From NCBI GenBank assembly GCA_052034745.1, contig JBPOIF010000042.1, positions 1 to 26,976 on the forward strand: 26,976 nt of DNA. The letters are read 5' to 3'. The position numbers were made by a program, and so were the translations under genes. This document shows, one piece after another, positions 1-7,898 of the stretch; the first letter of the stretch is position 1, and each line of letters starts with the position of its first letter. This stretch comes from UBA4124 sp052034745. GTDB taxonomy: Bacteria; Patescibacteriota; Minisyncoccia; Phycocordibacterales; UBA9973. The notes beneath the pieces were generated by a model. That model saw only the letters and a program-made list of their open reading frames with translations. It was not told the origin of the DNA and ran no database searches.

Positions 1-1
1 A

Positions 2-82
2 CATCGCTCGGGAAAGATCATCTTTGCGAGGGTGTTTATGATGATGGCAACAAATCGTCTCATACTATTAGAAAAGAAATGA
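2..82 (+). CDS. possible 3' end of an upstream gene (partial)
   Basis: This frame is open from the left edge and ends in TGA at 80-82. It gives a 26-residue tail rich in hydrophobic and Met residues and ending in two lysines, which could be the C-terminus of a membrane protein. The frame starting at base 1 is also open, to TAG at 103-105, so the frame choice is uncertain. No function can be assigned. Confidence 0.3.
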   Translation, partial: HRSGKIIFARVFMMMATNRLILLEKK

Positions 83-91
83 GTTTGCAGG

Positions 92-97
92 TATACT
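92..97 (+). promoter_or_regulatory. -10 box of pilM, predicted leaderless
   Basis: TATACT lies 9 nt before the pilM ATG at 107, so the predicted transcription start falls within a few bases of the start codon. No convincing -35 box is visible. The hexamer overlaps a perfect 16-bp palindrome at 93-108 that runs into the start codon. Confidence 0.55.
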
Positions 98-106
98 ATA
101 TATAGT

Positions 107-1234
107 ATGAGTATACTCGATGGATTAAAAAACGCCCTTTCAGGTATCTTTGGGGCACGCAAAGACAATGTCGCCGTAGGGATCGATATCGGTACTTCTT
201 CGATTAAGGTGGTTGAGCTCAAGCATGAAGGGGGTCGCGCGGTCCTCGAGACCTATGGCGCACTCGCACTCGGACAGTATGGCGAAGGGGGGATCATCGG
301 TCAGGTGACCAATCTCGACGCAGAGACGCTCGCTACTGCACTCAAAGACGTCCTTCGCGAAACGACAATCGCGAGCACCAATGTCGTCCTCGGTATCCCT
401 TCTGCATCATGTATCATCTTTATCATTCAACTCCCTGCAGAGATAGAGGAGAGAGATCTCGCAACTGTCATCCCCGCAGAGGCAAAGAAATTCATTCCTA
501 TCCCGCTCACGGACGTGTCTCTTGATTGGTATGTCATTCCTCGTCGTGAAGATTCTGGGGTAGAGAGTCGAGTACTTTCTGAAAGTGGTGGTGAGGCAAA
601 GATGAGTGTACTCGTCGTTGCTACTCTCAATGAGACACTCGTGAAGTACACTGAAGTACTGCAAAAGACACAGCTTCCTCTTGATGCGCTTGAGATTGAG
701 GCATTTTCAAATATTCGCTCTATCATGACTCGCGAGCTCTTCCCTGTCCTTATCATCGATATCGGAGCGTCAAAGACCAAACTCACGATCGTTGAGCACG
801 GTATCGTTGAGACATTTCGTCTGGTGAACCATGGATCACAAGATATGACACTTGCGATTGCGCACTCACTTGAGATGCAGTTTGACAAGGCAGAAGCGCT
901 CAAGAAAGAGCACGGTCTCATCCCGACACCTGAGCATCCTCACATCCCTGATCTGATCAAGACACATCTCTCGACAATCTTTCAAGAAGCAAACGCAACA
1001 ATGCTCGCATATGAAAAGCGATATAACAAAAATATCGGCAAAGTTATCTTTACCGGGGGAGGAGCGATGACTCGTGGACTCCTCGAATACGCAGGACAGA
1101 GTTTCTCTGCCGAAGTTGCGCTCGCTGATCCATTTGCAAAGATAGAATCACCAGTCTTTCTCAAAGGGGTGCTCAAGGTCACTGGTCCCGAGTTCTCAAT
1201 CGCTGTGGGTCTCGCACTCAAAAAATTGTCATAA
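107..1234 (+). CDS. pilM: PilM, actin-like ATPase of the type IV pilus platform
   Basis: PilM is a cytoplasmic actin/FtsA-like protein that binds the N-terminus of PilN and links the pilus motors to the inner-membrane PilN/PilO ring. The 375-residue product has the family length. Visible motifs are an N-terminal phosphate-1 loop (VGIDIGTSSIKVVEL, about residues 24-38), a second nucleotide-binding loop (IIDIGASKTKL, about residues 218-228) and a glycine-rich adenosine motif (FTGGGAMTRGL) near residue 318. The ATG at 107 follows the -10 box directly and has no Shine-Dalgarno. PilN normally follows immediately, but here an opposite-strand gene intervenes before the PilN-like gene at 2747. Family assignment is firm. 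Confidence 0.93.
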   Translation: MSILDGLKNALSGIFGARKDNVAVGIDIGTSSIKVVELKHEGGRAVLETYGALALGQYGEGGIIGQVTNLDAETLATALKDVLRETTIASTNVVLGIPSASCIIFIIQLPAEIEERDLATVIPAEAKKFIPIPLTDVSLDWYVIPRREDSGVESRVLSESGGEAKMSVLVVATLNETLVKYTEVLQKTQLPLDALEIEAFSNIRSIMTRELFPVLIIDIGASKTKLTIVEHGIVETFRLVNHGSQDMTLAIAHSLEMQFDKAEALKKEHGLIPTPEHPHIPDLIKTHLSTIFQEANATMLAYEKRYNKNIGKVIFTGGGAMTRGLLEYAGQSFSAEVALADPFAKIESPVFLKGVLKVTGPEFSIAVGLALKKLS

Positions 1235-1261
1235 AAAACGCCCCCTTCGTAAGGGGGCGTT
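1233..1261 (-). terminator. Rho-independent terminator of the minus-strand membrane gene
   Basis: An 11-bp GC-rich stem (1237-1247 with 1251-1261, loop CGT) is followed on the minus strand by a run of about six T. On the + strand it lacks a T tract, so it mainly serves the gene at 1269-2453, although it sits just past the pilM stop. Confidence 0.8.
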
Positions 1262-1268
1262 GAAGCTT

Positions 1269-2453
1269 TCATGAAAGCTCTTCGAGGTTGTTGTGCCTCT
1301 TGATCAAGATAAAGCCATCACCAATCCGTTGTCTTATTTTTTCCCAGACTTGGTTGTACCCATGGTAGTCACGATACTTGGTGATAGTCTTGAACTGATC
1401 GAGCATCTTTTGAATCAATGCGTCGTTTGAACCATCGAGCACCCTGTTCATTTCATCCAACGCACAACTCATTTCATAGTTGTTGAAAGTCAGCTTTTGC
1501 TTGATCTCTGACACTTTAATAAGTGAGGGGACAAAAGGTGTCGACGCAATCAACTCATCGGTGATCTTTTTCTTTTCACCACAGGAGAGCATTGCGACGA
1601 TATCGTCCCAGGTGATCTCCTCGTTTCTTTCCACTTTTTTCGTAAAAGCGGCGAGCACTTCTTCTCTCTTTTTTTCTTTTTTAAGATGAGCTTCCTCAGC
1701 ACTCTTTTGTGCCTGCTCTGCTTGTTGCTTCCGAATTTTTTCTGCTTTCATTGTTTTTTTTCTTACTTTGAATGCAATGAAGATACCGATTATTGACAAT
1801 GCAATGAGAAGCACAAACCAAAAGGGGAGAGTTCGAAATAATTCAAACGTGAAAAAATTCTGCACATTCTTCCAGAATTGGATAAGAGTGCTTATCACTC
1901 CGATCGCAATAAAGAAGAGTGTAAAGAGATAGCCTTTGTCTTCTAAATATTCTTTGCTAATCCCTTCTTCATTTTCGTAGAAGAGCAGGTGAGTAATACC
2001 AGCGAAGGTGATTACAAGCCAGATCATCTGGGACAAGAAAAATAGGTACAGACCCGTTAGAACTGTTACAAACGCTATTATCCCTAGCAGGTTTGTCCAT
2101 GTCGTTGGGTCATCAAGAGTATCTCCAAAGGACCCCTTTTTGTTGGTTGAACTTCCAACCCAGATAAAAATAGTCAAAGCGATGACTATTACCCATCCGA
2201 GGGATGACCAGGGATTTGTTGAAACATCAGCTTTCCATAGTATGATCGCGATGGTGCTTGTTACTACTCCCAGGCAGAGATGCCACCTACTGTTATCTTT
2301 TTTTCCAAATACTTTCAACATAATGAAGATAGGAAAGATTGCAACGATTTGCCCCGAAGTACTCACATCCAGGAGTGTTCCGATAATAGGTGTGAGAATG
2401 ACGACGAAGGGGAATCCTCCCCAGTACAGAATTTTGTTCAAAGCTTTTTTCAT
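1269..2453 (-). CDS. polytopic membrane protein with cytoplasmic coiled-coil tail, unknown function
   Basis: I do not recognise a family for this 394-residue product. The first ~230 residues hold about eight hydrophobic segments. A strongly charged Lys/Glu/Gln-rich stretch predicted to be coiled coil follows (about 232-275), then a soluble C-terminal region of roughly 120 residues. It lies antisense between pilM and the PilN-like gene, with its own -35/-10 promoter (2567-2595), a leader of about 107 nt and a terminator, so it is a self-contained unit interrupting the pilus operon. Its codons look more A/T-rich than those of the pilus genes, which hints at later acquisition. A role in piliation cannot be inferred from position alone. 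Confidence 0.8.
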   Translation of the reverse strand: MKKALNKILYWGGFPFVVILTPIIGTLLDVSTSGQIVAIFPIFIMLKVFGKKDNSRWHLCLGVVTSTIAIILWKADVSTNPWSSLGWVIVIALTIFIWVGSSTNKKGSFGDTLDDPTTWTNLLGIIAFVTVLTGLYLFFLSQMIWLVITFAGITHLLFYENEEGISKEYLEDKGYLFTLFFIAIGVISTLIQFWKNVQNFFTFELFRTLPFWFVLLIALSIIGIFIAFKVRKKTMKAEKIRKQQAEQAQKSAEEAHLKKEKKREEVLAAFTKKVERNEEITWDDIVAMLSCGEKKKITDELIASTPFVPSLIKVSEIKQKLTFNNYEMSCALDEMNRVLDGSNDALIQKMLDQFKTITKYRDYHGYNQVWEKIRQRIGDGFILIKRHNNLEELS

Positions 2454-2560
2454 GATTTGTTGTTTTAAAAGATCAAAATCCGGTGTTTTTAGAAGCTTTT
2501 AATCGCTTCACGTGTATCCGCAGATACCTTTTACGTCCCTCCGGTTTTGCGGACGATTCG
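2454..2560 (-). promoter_or_regulatory. structured 5' leader of the minus-strand membrane gene
   Basis: On the minus strand about 107 nt separate the predicted transcription start from the ATG. Three successive hairpins fit: CGTCC/GGACG (2551-2555 with 2534-2538), GTATC/GATAC around a 4-nt loop (2514-2527), and GAAGC/GCTTC (2505-2509 with 2492-2496). Two CCGG tetramers flank the set and could pair or kiss. I match it to no known riboswitch class. It could equally be an attenuator or a protein-binding leader. Confidence 0.45.
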
Positions 2561-2566
2561 AGTAGT

Positions 2567-2595
2567 ATTATAGCATATTTATACAATAAAGTCAA
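2567..2595 (-). promoter_or_regulatory. sigma70-type promoter of the minus-strand membrane gene
   Basis: Read on the minus strand: TTGACT (2590-2595), a 17-bp spacer, and TATAAT (2567-2572) preceded by TGC (extended -10). Its outer sequences closely match the promoter of the RNA candidate at 15693-15721. Confidence 0.8.
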
Positions 2596-2730
2596 TGTAT
2601 CTCGGATATTCCATTTCAAGACAGAAAAATATTTTTATCTTTCGAAAAAGATTTTTTTGTTCGCAAAAAAACTTTTTTCGCAATCCACTGCTTTCTTCTT
2701 TATTCTCTTGCGCAGTTGTCGTAAATGCGG

Positions 2731-2736
2731 GATAAT
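2731..2736 (+). promoter_or_regulatory. possible -10 box of the PilN-like gene
   Basis: GATAAT lies 10 nt upstream of the ATG at 2747. The interval 2596-2730 otherwise holds only AT-rich sequence with A and T runs and no gene. A promoter is needed here because pilM is cut off by the opposite-strand gene. Confidence 0.45.
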
Positions 2737-2746
2737 TTATGTACTG

Positions 2747-3433
2747 ATGGATCCTCAAATTCCTACATCGTTTATTCCCAAGCGTCCTGTTGTGTCAGGA
2801 GAAGTAACTTCACCGTCGCGTAGTCACGTCGTCGGACTTTTGACACTGCTCACTGTTGTCGTTGTGCTCGCAACGGTTATATCGGGGGTAGGGGTGTACC
2901 TGTATCAAAAATCACTTGTGGTTCAGAAACAAAAATTTGAAGCGTCGCTCGCTGAAGCTCGCGATGGTATCGGAAGTGATTTCCTCTCCGATATGAAGCG
3001 TCTCAATGCTCGCATCACAGGAGTCAAGACATTGCTCCAGTCACACGTGGTTGTCTCACCATTGTTTGCTGCGCTCGAATCGACAACGCTTCGCTCTGTC
3101 CAATATAGGACATTTTCATACGAGTTCCGAACGGATAATGCGACCAAACAACAGATGGTCGAAGTGAAGTTGACGGGTGCTGCACGCAGCTATAGTACAA
3201 TCGCGCTTCAAAGTGATGCGTTTGCTCAGAGTTCTTTGATTAAAAATCCTGTTTTTTCAGGACTCACGATCGAAGACAAGACAGGGAACGTCTTGTTCCA
3301 GTTGACCTTTGATGTTACACCCGAAGATCTTTCTTTTCAGTCATTTATTGATGCTAAAATGAAAACAACAGGGCAGCAGAGCATCGTCATTCCTGATGAG
3401 GTCGTACCGCAATCACCTGAAGCAACACAATGA
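2747..3433 (+). CDS. PilN-like bitopic membrane protein of the pilus platform
   Basis: The 228-residue product has a short cytoplasmic N-terminus, one transmembrane helix (about residues 32-55), a helical/coiled-coil stretch rich in Lys, Glu and Arg, and a periplasm-facing alpha/beta domain. This is the topology of PilN. It is placed between pilM and pilO as PilN normally is, and it overlaps pilO by 4 nt. The canonical cytoplasmic NLLP-type PilM-binding motif is not obvious at its N-terminus, so the call rests on order, size and topology rather than sequence. The frame stays open upstream to 2483, but that stretch is AT-rich and non-coding in character. ATG at 2747 is preferred because the -10 box precedes it. 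Confidence 0.65.
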   Translation: MDPQIPTSFIPKRPVVSGEVTSPSRSHVVGLLTLLTVVVVLATVISGVGVYLYQKSLVVQKQKFEASLAEARDGIGSDFLSDMKRLNARITGVKTLLQSHVVVSPLFAALESTTLRSVQYRTFSYEFRTDNATKQQMVEVKLTGAARSYSTIALQSDAFAQSSLIKNPVFSGLTIEDKTGNVLFQLTFDVTPEDLSFQSFIDAKMKTTGQQSIVIPDEVVPQSPEATQ

Positions 3434-4002
3434 GAACCATACTACTTTTAATTATCATACTGGGATCGATTGGAGGTTTTTTGCTTTTTGTAAAACCACA
3501 GTACGAAGTTGCTCGTGATATGAAGCGTGAGATTGCGCTTTCGACGAGTAGTCTCGATACCGCAGAGAGACTCAAGACCTCTCGTGAAGAGCTCATCACC
3601 AAGTACAATGCAATCCCAAAGTCAGATCTCGACAATCTCAAAACACTCCTTCCTGACAGTGTCGATAACATCAGACTCATCATCCAGATGGATTCGATTG
3701 CATCTCGAAACAACCTTTCGATTCTTCGCAATGTCGAATACCAAGTCACAAAAAAGTCGACGACCCCAGAGACTCAAAACCAGAGCCCTGAAGCCTTTCG
3801 CAAGCCGTACGGCGAGTTTGCGATATCGTTTCAAACGACGGGGCAGTACAAGAACTTCCTCTCATTTATTTCAGATCTCGAAGAAAACCTTCGCCTGGTC
3901 GACATTACCACAATCGAATTTCAGCCTACCAGCGGAGTGCAGAGTCTCACCGGCAACATGACGTACAAGGTAACCCTAAAAACCTATTGGCTTAAACAAT
4001 AA
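3430..4002 (+). CDS. pilO: PilO-like pilus platform protein
   Basis: This 190-residue bitopic protein has a transmembrane helix at residues 3-22, a coiled-coil segment (about 28-75) containing the PilO-typical LKTLLPDSVDN turn, and a C-terminal ferredoxin-like domain. PilO pairs with PilN in the inner membrane and connects the motors to the growing fibre. Its ATG overlaps the stop of the preceding gene (ATGA), which indicates translational coupling. The next gene starts 2 nt after its stop. Confidence 0.85.
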   Translation: MRTILLLIIILGSIGGFLLFVKPQYEVARDMKREIALSTSSLDTAERLKTSREELITKYNAIPKSDLDNLKTLLPDSVDNIRLIIQMDSIASRNNLSILRNVEYQVTKKSTTPETQNQSPEAFRKPYGEFAISFQTTGQYKNFLSFISDLEENLRLVDITTIEFQPTSGVQSLTGNMTYKVTLKTYWLKQ

Positions 4003-4004
4003 TT

Positions 4005-4655
4005 ATGAGTAAACGAGTAAAAACTTTTGCACTGATTGTCCTTGCGATTGCGGTCGCGGTCCTCGTATTTTCTATGATGGGGGGAGATGCTCCTGCGACG
4101 CCTTCGGACAAGTCACCACTTTCTTCATCAGGGGGAGTGTCACAGCCTCTTGATATGCAAACTGCAGAATCAGCAACCGGTGAGTTTGCAACAATGCTCG
4201 CAAGTATCAAGAGTATCTCTATCGATGATTCTATCTTTTCAAACCCTGCCTACAAGACACTCCGTGATCACCCTATCAATATAGGTACCGACACTATCGG
4301 TAGACCAAATCCTTTTGCGCCCGTAGGGACTGATAATGTCGACCTTTCAAATGCTCCAACCGTACAGACGCTCCAACCAGGAAAAGTGACGAGTACAACT
4401 GCTGAACTTTCCGCACAGGTTTCATTTGCAACGACTGCTCCCGTTTCGATCGTGTTCCAATATGGCACCACTGATGAGTATGGAAGTGTCACTCCGACAC
4501 TCACGTTTACAAAGAGCGGAACCGCAGTAAGCGTCCTCTCTGGCCTCACTCCAAATACAAAGTACTACGTACAAGCAGTAGCGGTAGTCGGATCGACGAC
4601 TTCGGTAGGTAATGTCATGACATTTACCACCACCACTCCACCTGTAGCACGGTAG
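4005..4655 (+). CDS. PilP-like lipid-free membrane protein with a fibronectin type III domain
   Basis: The 216-residue product has one N-terminal transmembrane helix (about 7-26), a low-complexity Ser/Pro linker, a segment ending in GRPNPFAPVG (about residues 99-108), and a C-terminal FN3-like beta-sandwich (about 120-212). The NPF-type motif after a flexible linker and the position between pilO and pilB both match PilP, which contacts PilN/PilO. Classical PilP has a beta-barrel domain that reaches the secretin. Here an FN3 domain takes that place, and no secretin gene is present. It starts 2 nt after pilO and ends 2 nt before pilB. Domain assignment is from sequence; the PilP role is inference. 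Confidence 0.7.
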   Translation: MSKRVKTFALIVLAIAVAVLVFSMMGGDAPATPSDKSPLSSSGGVSQPLDMQTAESATGEFATMLASIKSISIDDSIFSNPAYKTLRDHPINIGTDTIGRPNPFAPVGTDNVDLSNAPTVQTLQPGKVTSTTAELSAQVSFATTAPVSIVFQYGTTDEYGSVTPTLTFTKSGTAVSVLSGLTPNTKYYVQAVAVVGSTTSVGNVMTFTTTTPPVAR

Positions 4656-4657
4656 AC

Positions 4658-6382
4658 ATGTTTTTAGATTTTCTTCTCTCACAAAATATCATCACTGAAG
4701 TGCAGTACAATCGTGCACTGACAGAGCTCGATACAAAATACGAAGGAGATGTGACCAAGACACTGCTTGCGCAGGGGGTGTCAGAGGACACGATCACGCA
4801 ATCAAAAGCGTCTTTTTATAAGTTGCCGTATCAAAAGGTACGTCCGCAGGATGTCGCCTATGAAGTGCTCAAATACATCGAGGAAGACGCTGCTCGGCAT
4901 TATCGATTTGTTCCTATTGCGTTTGCTGAAGGGGTGCTCTCAGTTGGGGTGACAGAGCCTGAAAATATGGAGAGTATGAATGCGCTCCAGTTCATCTCGT
5001 CAAAGCTCGGCGTGCCATTTAAGGTATTTCTTATTTCGCTTACAGACTTTCTCTCTGTTGTTGAAAATTACAAAGCGCTTTCGACCGAGGTTGATCAGGC
5101 TGTTGGTGACCTCAACAAAGAACTCGAAGTAGCAAGCATAAAGAATGCAAAAGAAAATCCTTTCAAAGCAGAAGACATCATCAAAAAAGACGGCACGATC
5201 GTCGAGGACGCTCCGATCATCAAGATAGTGGATGTGATTATTGCACATGCGATATCGGGGCTTGCTTCAGATATCCACATCGAAAACAACGGTGCAAAAG
5301 TAAAGATCCGATATCGTGTCGATGGGACACTCCATACTACACTTGAGCTTCCGCTTACTACTTTTGATGCGATTATTGCCCGTATAAAGATCCAGGCGAA
5401 GCTTCGCCTCGATGAAAAACGCCGTCCTCAAGACGGGAGCTTTGCCACGATGATTGATGGGCGCAAAATCGAGTTTCGTGTTTCTACATTCCCTGCATAT
5501 TATGGTGAAAAGATCGTGATGCGTATCCTTGACTCAGAGAGAGGGGTCAAATCGCTCGAAGATCTTGATTTTAGACCAGAACATCTCGAGATGGTAAAAA
5601 CCGCACTTGAACGACCCTACGGGCTCATCCTTATCTCAGGACCTACTGGTTCCGGAAAATCTACGACGCTTTATTCTATGCTCTCTGCGGTTGATCGCGA
5701 AGGAAGCAACGTAGTGTCTCTCGAAGACCCTGTCGAATATCAGATCAAAGGAGTGACGCAATCACAAGTGATGCCTGAGATCGGGTACACCTTTGCGTCA
5801 GGACTTCGTTCTATCTTGCGACAAGACCCGAACATCATCATGGTGGGGGAGATTCGTGACAAAGAAACGGCACAGCTGGCAATCCAGGCTGCGCTCACGG
5901 GACACCTTGTCTTTTCAACGATCCACACCAACAACTCTATCGGTATTGTTCCACGTCTCATCGATATGGGAATCGATCCTTACCTTATCGCGCCGACATT
6001 GGTGCTCGCGATGGCCCAGCGTCTCGTCAGACGAGTACACCCTTCGGCTCGAAAAGAGGTACCGTTGGATGAGGTAACAAAAGAGTTCATCACCAAACAA
6101 TTTGGTGATCTTTCCCCTGAGTATAAGCAGAAGCTCAATCTCGGAGACACTATGTATGAAGTTGTTCCTTCTACCGAAGCACCTTCGGGGACTCGTGGGC
6201 GTGTCGCAGTGTTTGAGATGTTCGCCATAGACAAAGACCTCCAGGATATGATCCTCAAAAACCCTGTCGAAGGAGAGCTCTACAAGATTTGTCGCGCAAA
6301 AGGGATGATCACACTCCGCGAAGATGCGTTGCTCAAGTCGCTCCAAGGCAACGTTACGATGCAAGAGGTATACGGACTCTAG
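4658..6382 (+). CDS. pilB: PilB/GspE-type extension ATPase
   Basis: PilB is the cytoplasmic hexameric motor that powers pilus assembly. The 574-residue protein has the N-terminal MshEN/T2SSE_N-type domain (about 1-150) followed by the ATPase core. The core shows Walker A GPTGSGKST (about 328-336), the Asp box after it, Walker B ending in IIMVGEIRD (near residue 395) and the His box HLVFSTIHTN (near residue 422). The CxxC...CxxC zinc module usually found after the His box is missing: that segment contains no paired cysteines. The gene is tightly packed behind the PilP-like gene, and a 45-nt gap with a new -10 box follows. Confidence 0.95.
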   Translation: MFLDFLLSQNIITEVQYNRALTELDTKYEGDVTKTLLAQGVSEDTITQSKASFYKLPYQKVRPQDVAYEVLKYIEEDAARHYRFVPIAFAEGVLSVGVTEPENMESMNALQFISSKLGVPFKVFLISLTDFLSVVENYKALSTEVDQAVGDLNKELEVASIKNAKENPFKAEDIIKKDGTIVEDAPIIKIVDVIIAHAISGLASDIHIENNGAKVKIRYRVDGTLHTTLELPLTTFDAIIARIKIQAKLRLDEKRRPQDGSFATMIDGRKIEFRVSTFPAYYGEKIVMRILDSERGVKSLEDLDFRPEHLEMVKTALERPYGLILISGPTGSGKSTTLYSMLSAVDREGSNVVSLEDPVEYQIKGVTQSQVMPEIGYTFASGLRSILRQDPNIIMVGEIRDKETAQLAIQAALTGHLVFSTIHTNNSIGIVPRLIDMGIDPYLIAPTLVLAMAQRLVRRVHPSARKEVPLDEVTKEFITKQFGDLSPEYKQKLNLGDTMYEVVPSTEAPSGTRGRVAVFEMFAIDKDLQDMILKNPVEGELYKICRAKGMITLREDALLKSLQGNVTMQEVYGL

Positions 6383-6414
6383 TATTTCACTAGCATCGTT
6401 TGTCGTAGGTGCGC

Positions 6415-6420
6415 TATACT
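6415..6420 (+). promoter_or_regulatory. -10 box of the receiver gene, predicted leaderless
   Basis: TATACT lies 7 nt before the ATG at 6428, which puts the predicted transcription start on or next to the start codon. It provides an internal promoter between pilB and pilT. Confidence 0.6.
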
Positions 6421-6427
6421 ATCTATC

Positions 6428-6835
6428 ATGGAAACCGCAGACGCATCGACTGAAGAAAAAAAAGAACTCATATTGATTATTGATGACGATTCGTTTCTTC
6501 TCGATATGTATGCGATCCGATTTACTCAGGCAGGATATCATGTAGAAACTGCATCAAATGCCGAAGAGACGCTCACCAAGCTTCGAGCAGGACTTACTCC
6601 AAAAGTCATGCTTCTGGATGTCGTGATGCCAGCAACTGATGGGTTTGAACTTCTCGAGACTATCAATCAAGAAAAGCTCGTGCCAGATACAGTAAAGATA
6701 TATCTGTCCAACCTTGGTCAAGAACAAGATATCGCACGAGGAAAGTCACTTGGTGCCGCAGGATATATCGTAAAGGCAAACAGTACTCCTTCTGAGGTCG
6801 TCGCAAAAGTAAAAGAAATCGTATATGGCAACTGA
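6428..6835 (+). CDS. stand-alone response-regulator receiver protein (CheY/PilG-like)
   Basis: The 135-residue product is a lone receiver domain with no output domain. It shows the acidic pocket IDDDSF (about 18-23), the phosphoacceptor Asp64 in MLLDVVMP, the switch Ser in LSNLG and the conserved Lys in YIVKANS (about residue 117). Its stop overlaps the pilT start by 11 nt, so it is translationally coupled to the retraction ATPase. Position suggests that it tunes motor activity or twitching, as PilG and PilH do in Pseudomonas. No histidine kinase is encoded in the window, so its phosphodonor is unknown. Confidence 0.9.
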   Translation: METADASTEEKKELILIIDDDSFLLDMYAIRFTQAGYHVETASNAEETLTKLRAGLTPKVMLLDVVMPATDGFELLETINQEKLVPDTVKIYLSNLGQEQDIARGKSLGAAGYIVKANSTPSEVVAKVKEIVYGN

Positions 6836-7889
6836 TTACAAAAAAACATTTGAAGATTTTGTTGAGACACTCATCAACCAGGATGGTTCGGACCTGCACC
6901 TTTCGTCAGGGAGGTCTCCCTCTGTTCGTGTAAACGGAGAGCTTATTGCACTGCTCAATCATCAACCATTTACCCAGGAAGACATGGTGGGTATTTTTCA
7001 AGCTATTCTGCCAGAAGAGCATTACAAGCGATTTGTTGCGACACAAGAGCTTGATTTTTCATATACCTATCAAGGAACTATTCGGTTGCGCGGAAACGCG
7101 TTTATCCAAAAGGGTGGCTATAGCATGGCGCTGCGCCTCATTCCCCATGTCAAAACACTCGAGGAGCTCAGGCTTCCGCCAGCACTTGCAGAGTTTGCTC
7201 GCAAGAGACAAGGATTTTTCCTTGTGGTGGGTCCTGTAGGACAAGGAAAGTCTTCGACGATGGCATCGATGGTCTCTCTCATCAACGAAGAACGTGCAGC
7301 GCACGTGCTCACGATCGAAGACCCTATCGAGTACGTATACGAACAAAAGAAATCAATCATCGATCAGAGAGAGGTAGGCATCGATACTACTTCATTTGAG
7401 GCTGCACTCAAAGGCGCCTTTCGAGAAGACGTGAACGTCATCTTGATCGGTGAGATGCGTACTCCTGAGACGATTGCGACCGCGGTGACCGCAGCAGAGA
7501 CAGGTCACCTTGTTCTGTCGACACTCCACACCAACAACGCATCGCAGACAATCGATCGTATTATCGATTCGTTTCCTGCAGAACAGCAGGGACAGATACG
7601 TATTCAGCTCGCAGCATCACTCATCGGAATATTTTCTCAGAGACTTGTTCCTCGGGTATCTGGCGGTCGAGTTCCTGCGTATGAACTCCTCATCAACAAC
7701 AACGCCGTACAGAACCTCATTCGAGAAAACAGAACACACGAAATCGATATGGTAATCGAGACAGGCTTTGAGCAAGGGATGGTCGACATGAACCGCTCAC
7801 TTGTAGAGCTTGTTCGTCAGGGAGAGATTACCCCAGAGACAGCATTTTCGTACTCATTGAATCCTAAAAATCTTGAGCGTTTGCTCTAA
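6825..7889 (+). CDS. pilT: PilT retraction ATPase
   Basis: PilT disassembles the pilus fibre and drives twitching and DNA uptake. The 354-residue protein has the PilT length and the PAS-like N-terminal domain, with the typical DLHLSSG segment near residue 24. It also has Walker A GPVGQGKSS (about 134-142), Walker B ILIGEMRT (about 206-213) and the His box HLVLSTLHTN (about 227-236). It lacks the long N-terminal domain of PilB, which separates the two motors. The start inside the preceding receiver gene fixes coupling. The classical C-terminal AIRNLIRE motif appears as VQNLIREN (about residues 296-303). Confidence 0.95.
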   Translation: MATDYKKTFEDFVETLINQDGSDLHLSSGRSPSVRVNGELIALLNHQPFTQEDMVGIFQAILPEEHYKRFVATQELDFSYTYQGTIRLRGNAFIQKGGYSMALRLIPHVKTLEELRLPPALAEFARKRQGFFLVVGPVGQGKSSTMASMVSLINEERAAHVLTIEDPIEYVYEQKKSIIDQREVGIDTTSFEAALKGAFREDVNVILIGEMRTPETIATAVTAAETGHLVLSTLHTNNASQTIDRIIDSFPAEQQGQIRIQLAASLIGIFSQRLVPRVSGGRVPAYELLINNNAVQNLIRENRTHEIDMVIETGFEQGMVDMNRSLVELVRQGEITPETAFSYSLNPKNLERLL

Positions 7890-7898
7890 TCATCTGCT

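Noticed and set aside
2008..2502. 164-codon + frame opposite the membrane gene
   Set aside because: It is antisense to the transmembrane region of the 1269-2453 gene, which has its own promoter and terminator.
2483..2746. N-terminal extension of the PilN-like protein
   Set aside because: It crosses a strong minus-strand promoter and AT-rich spacer; the family-type N-terminus and a -10 box support ATG 2747.
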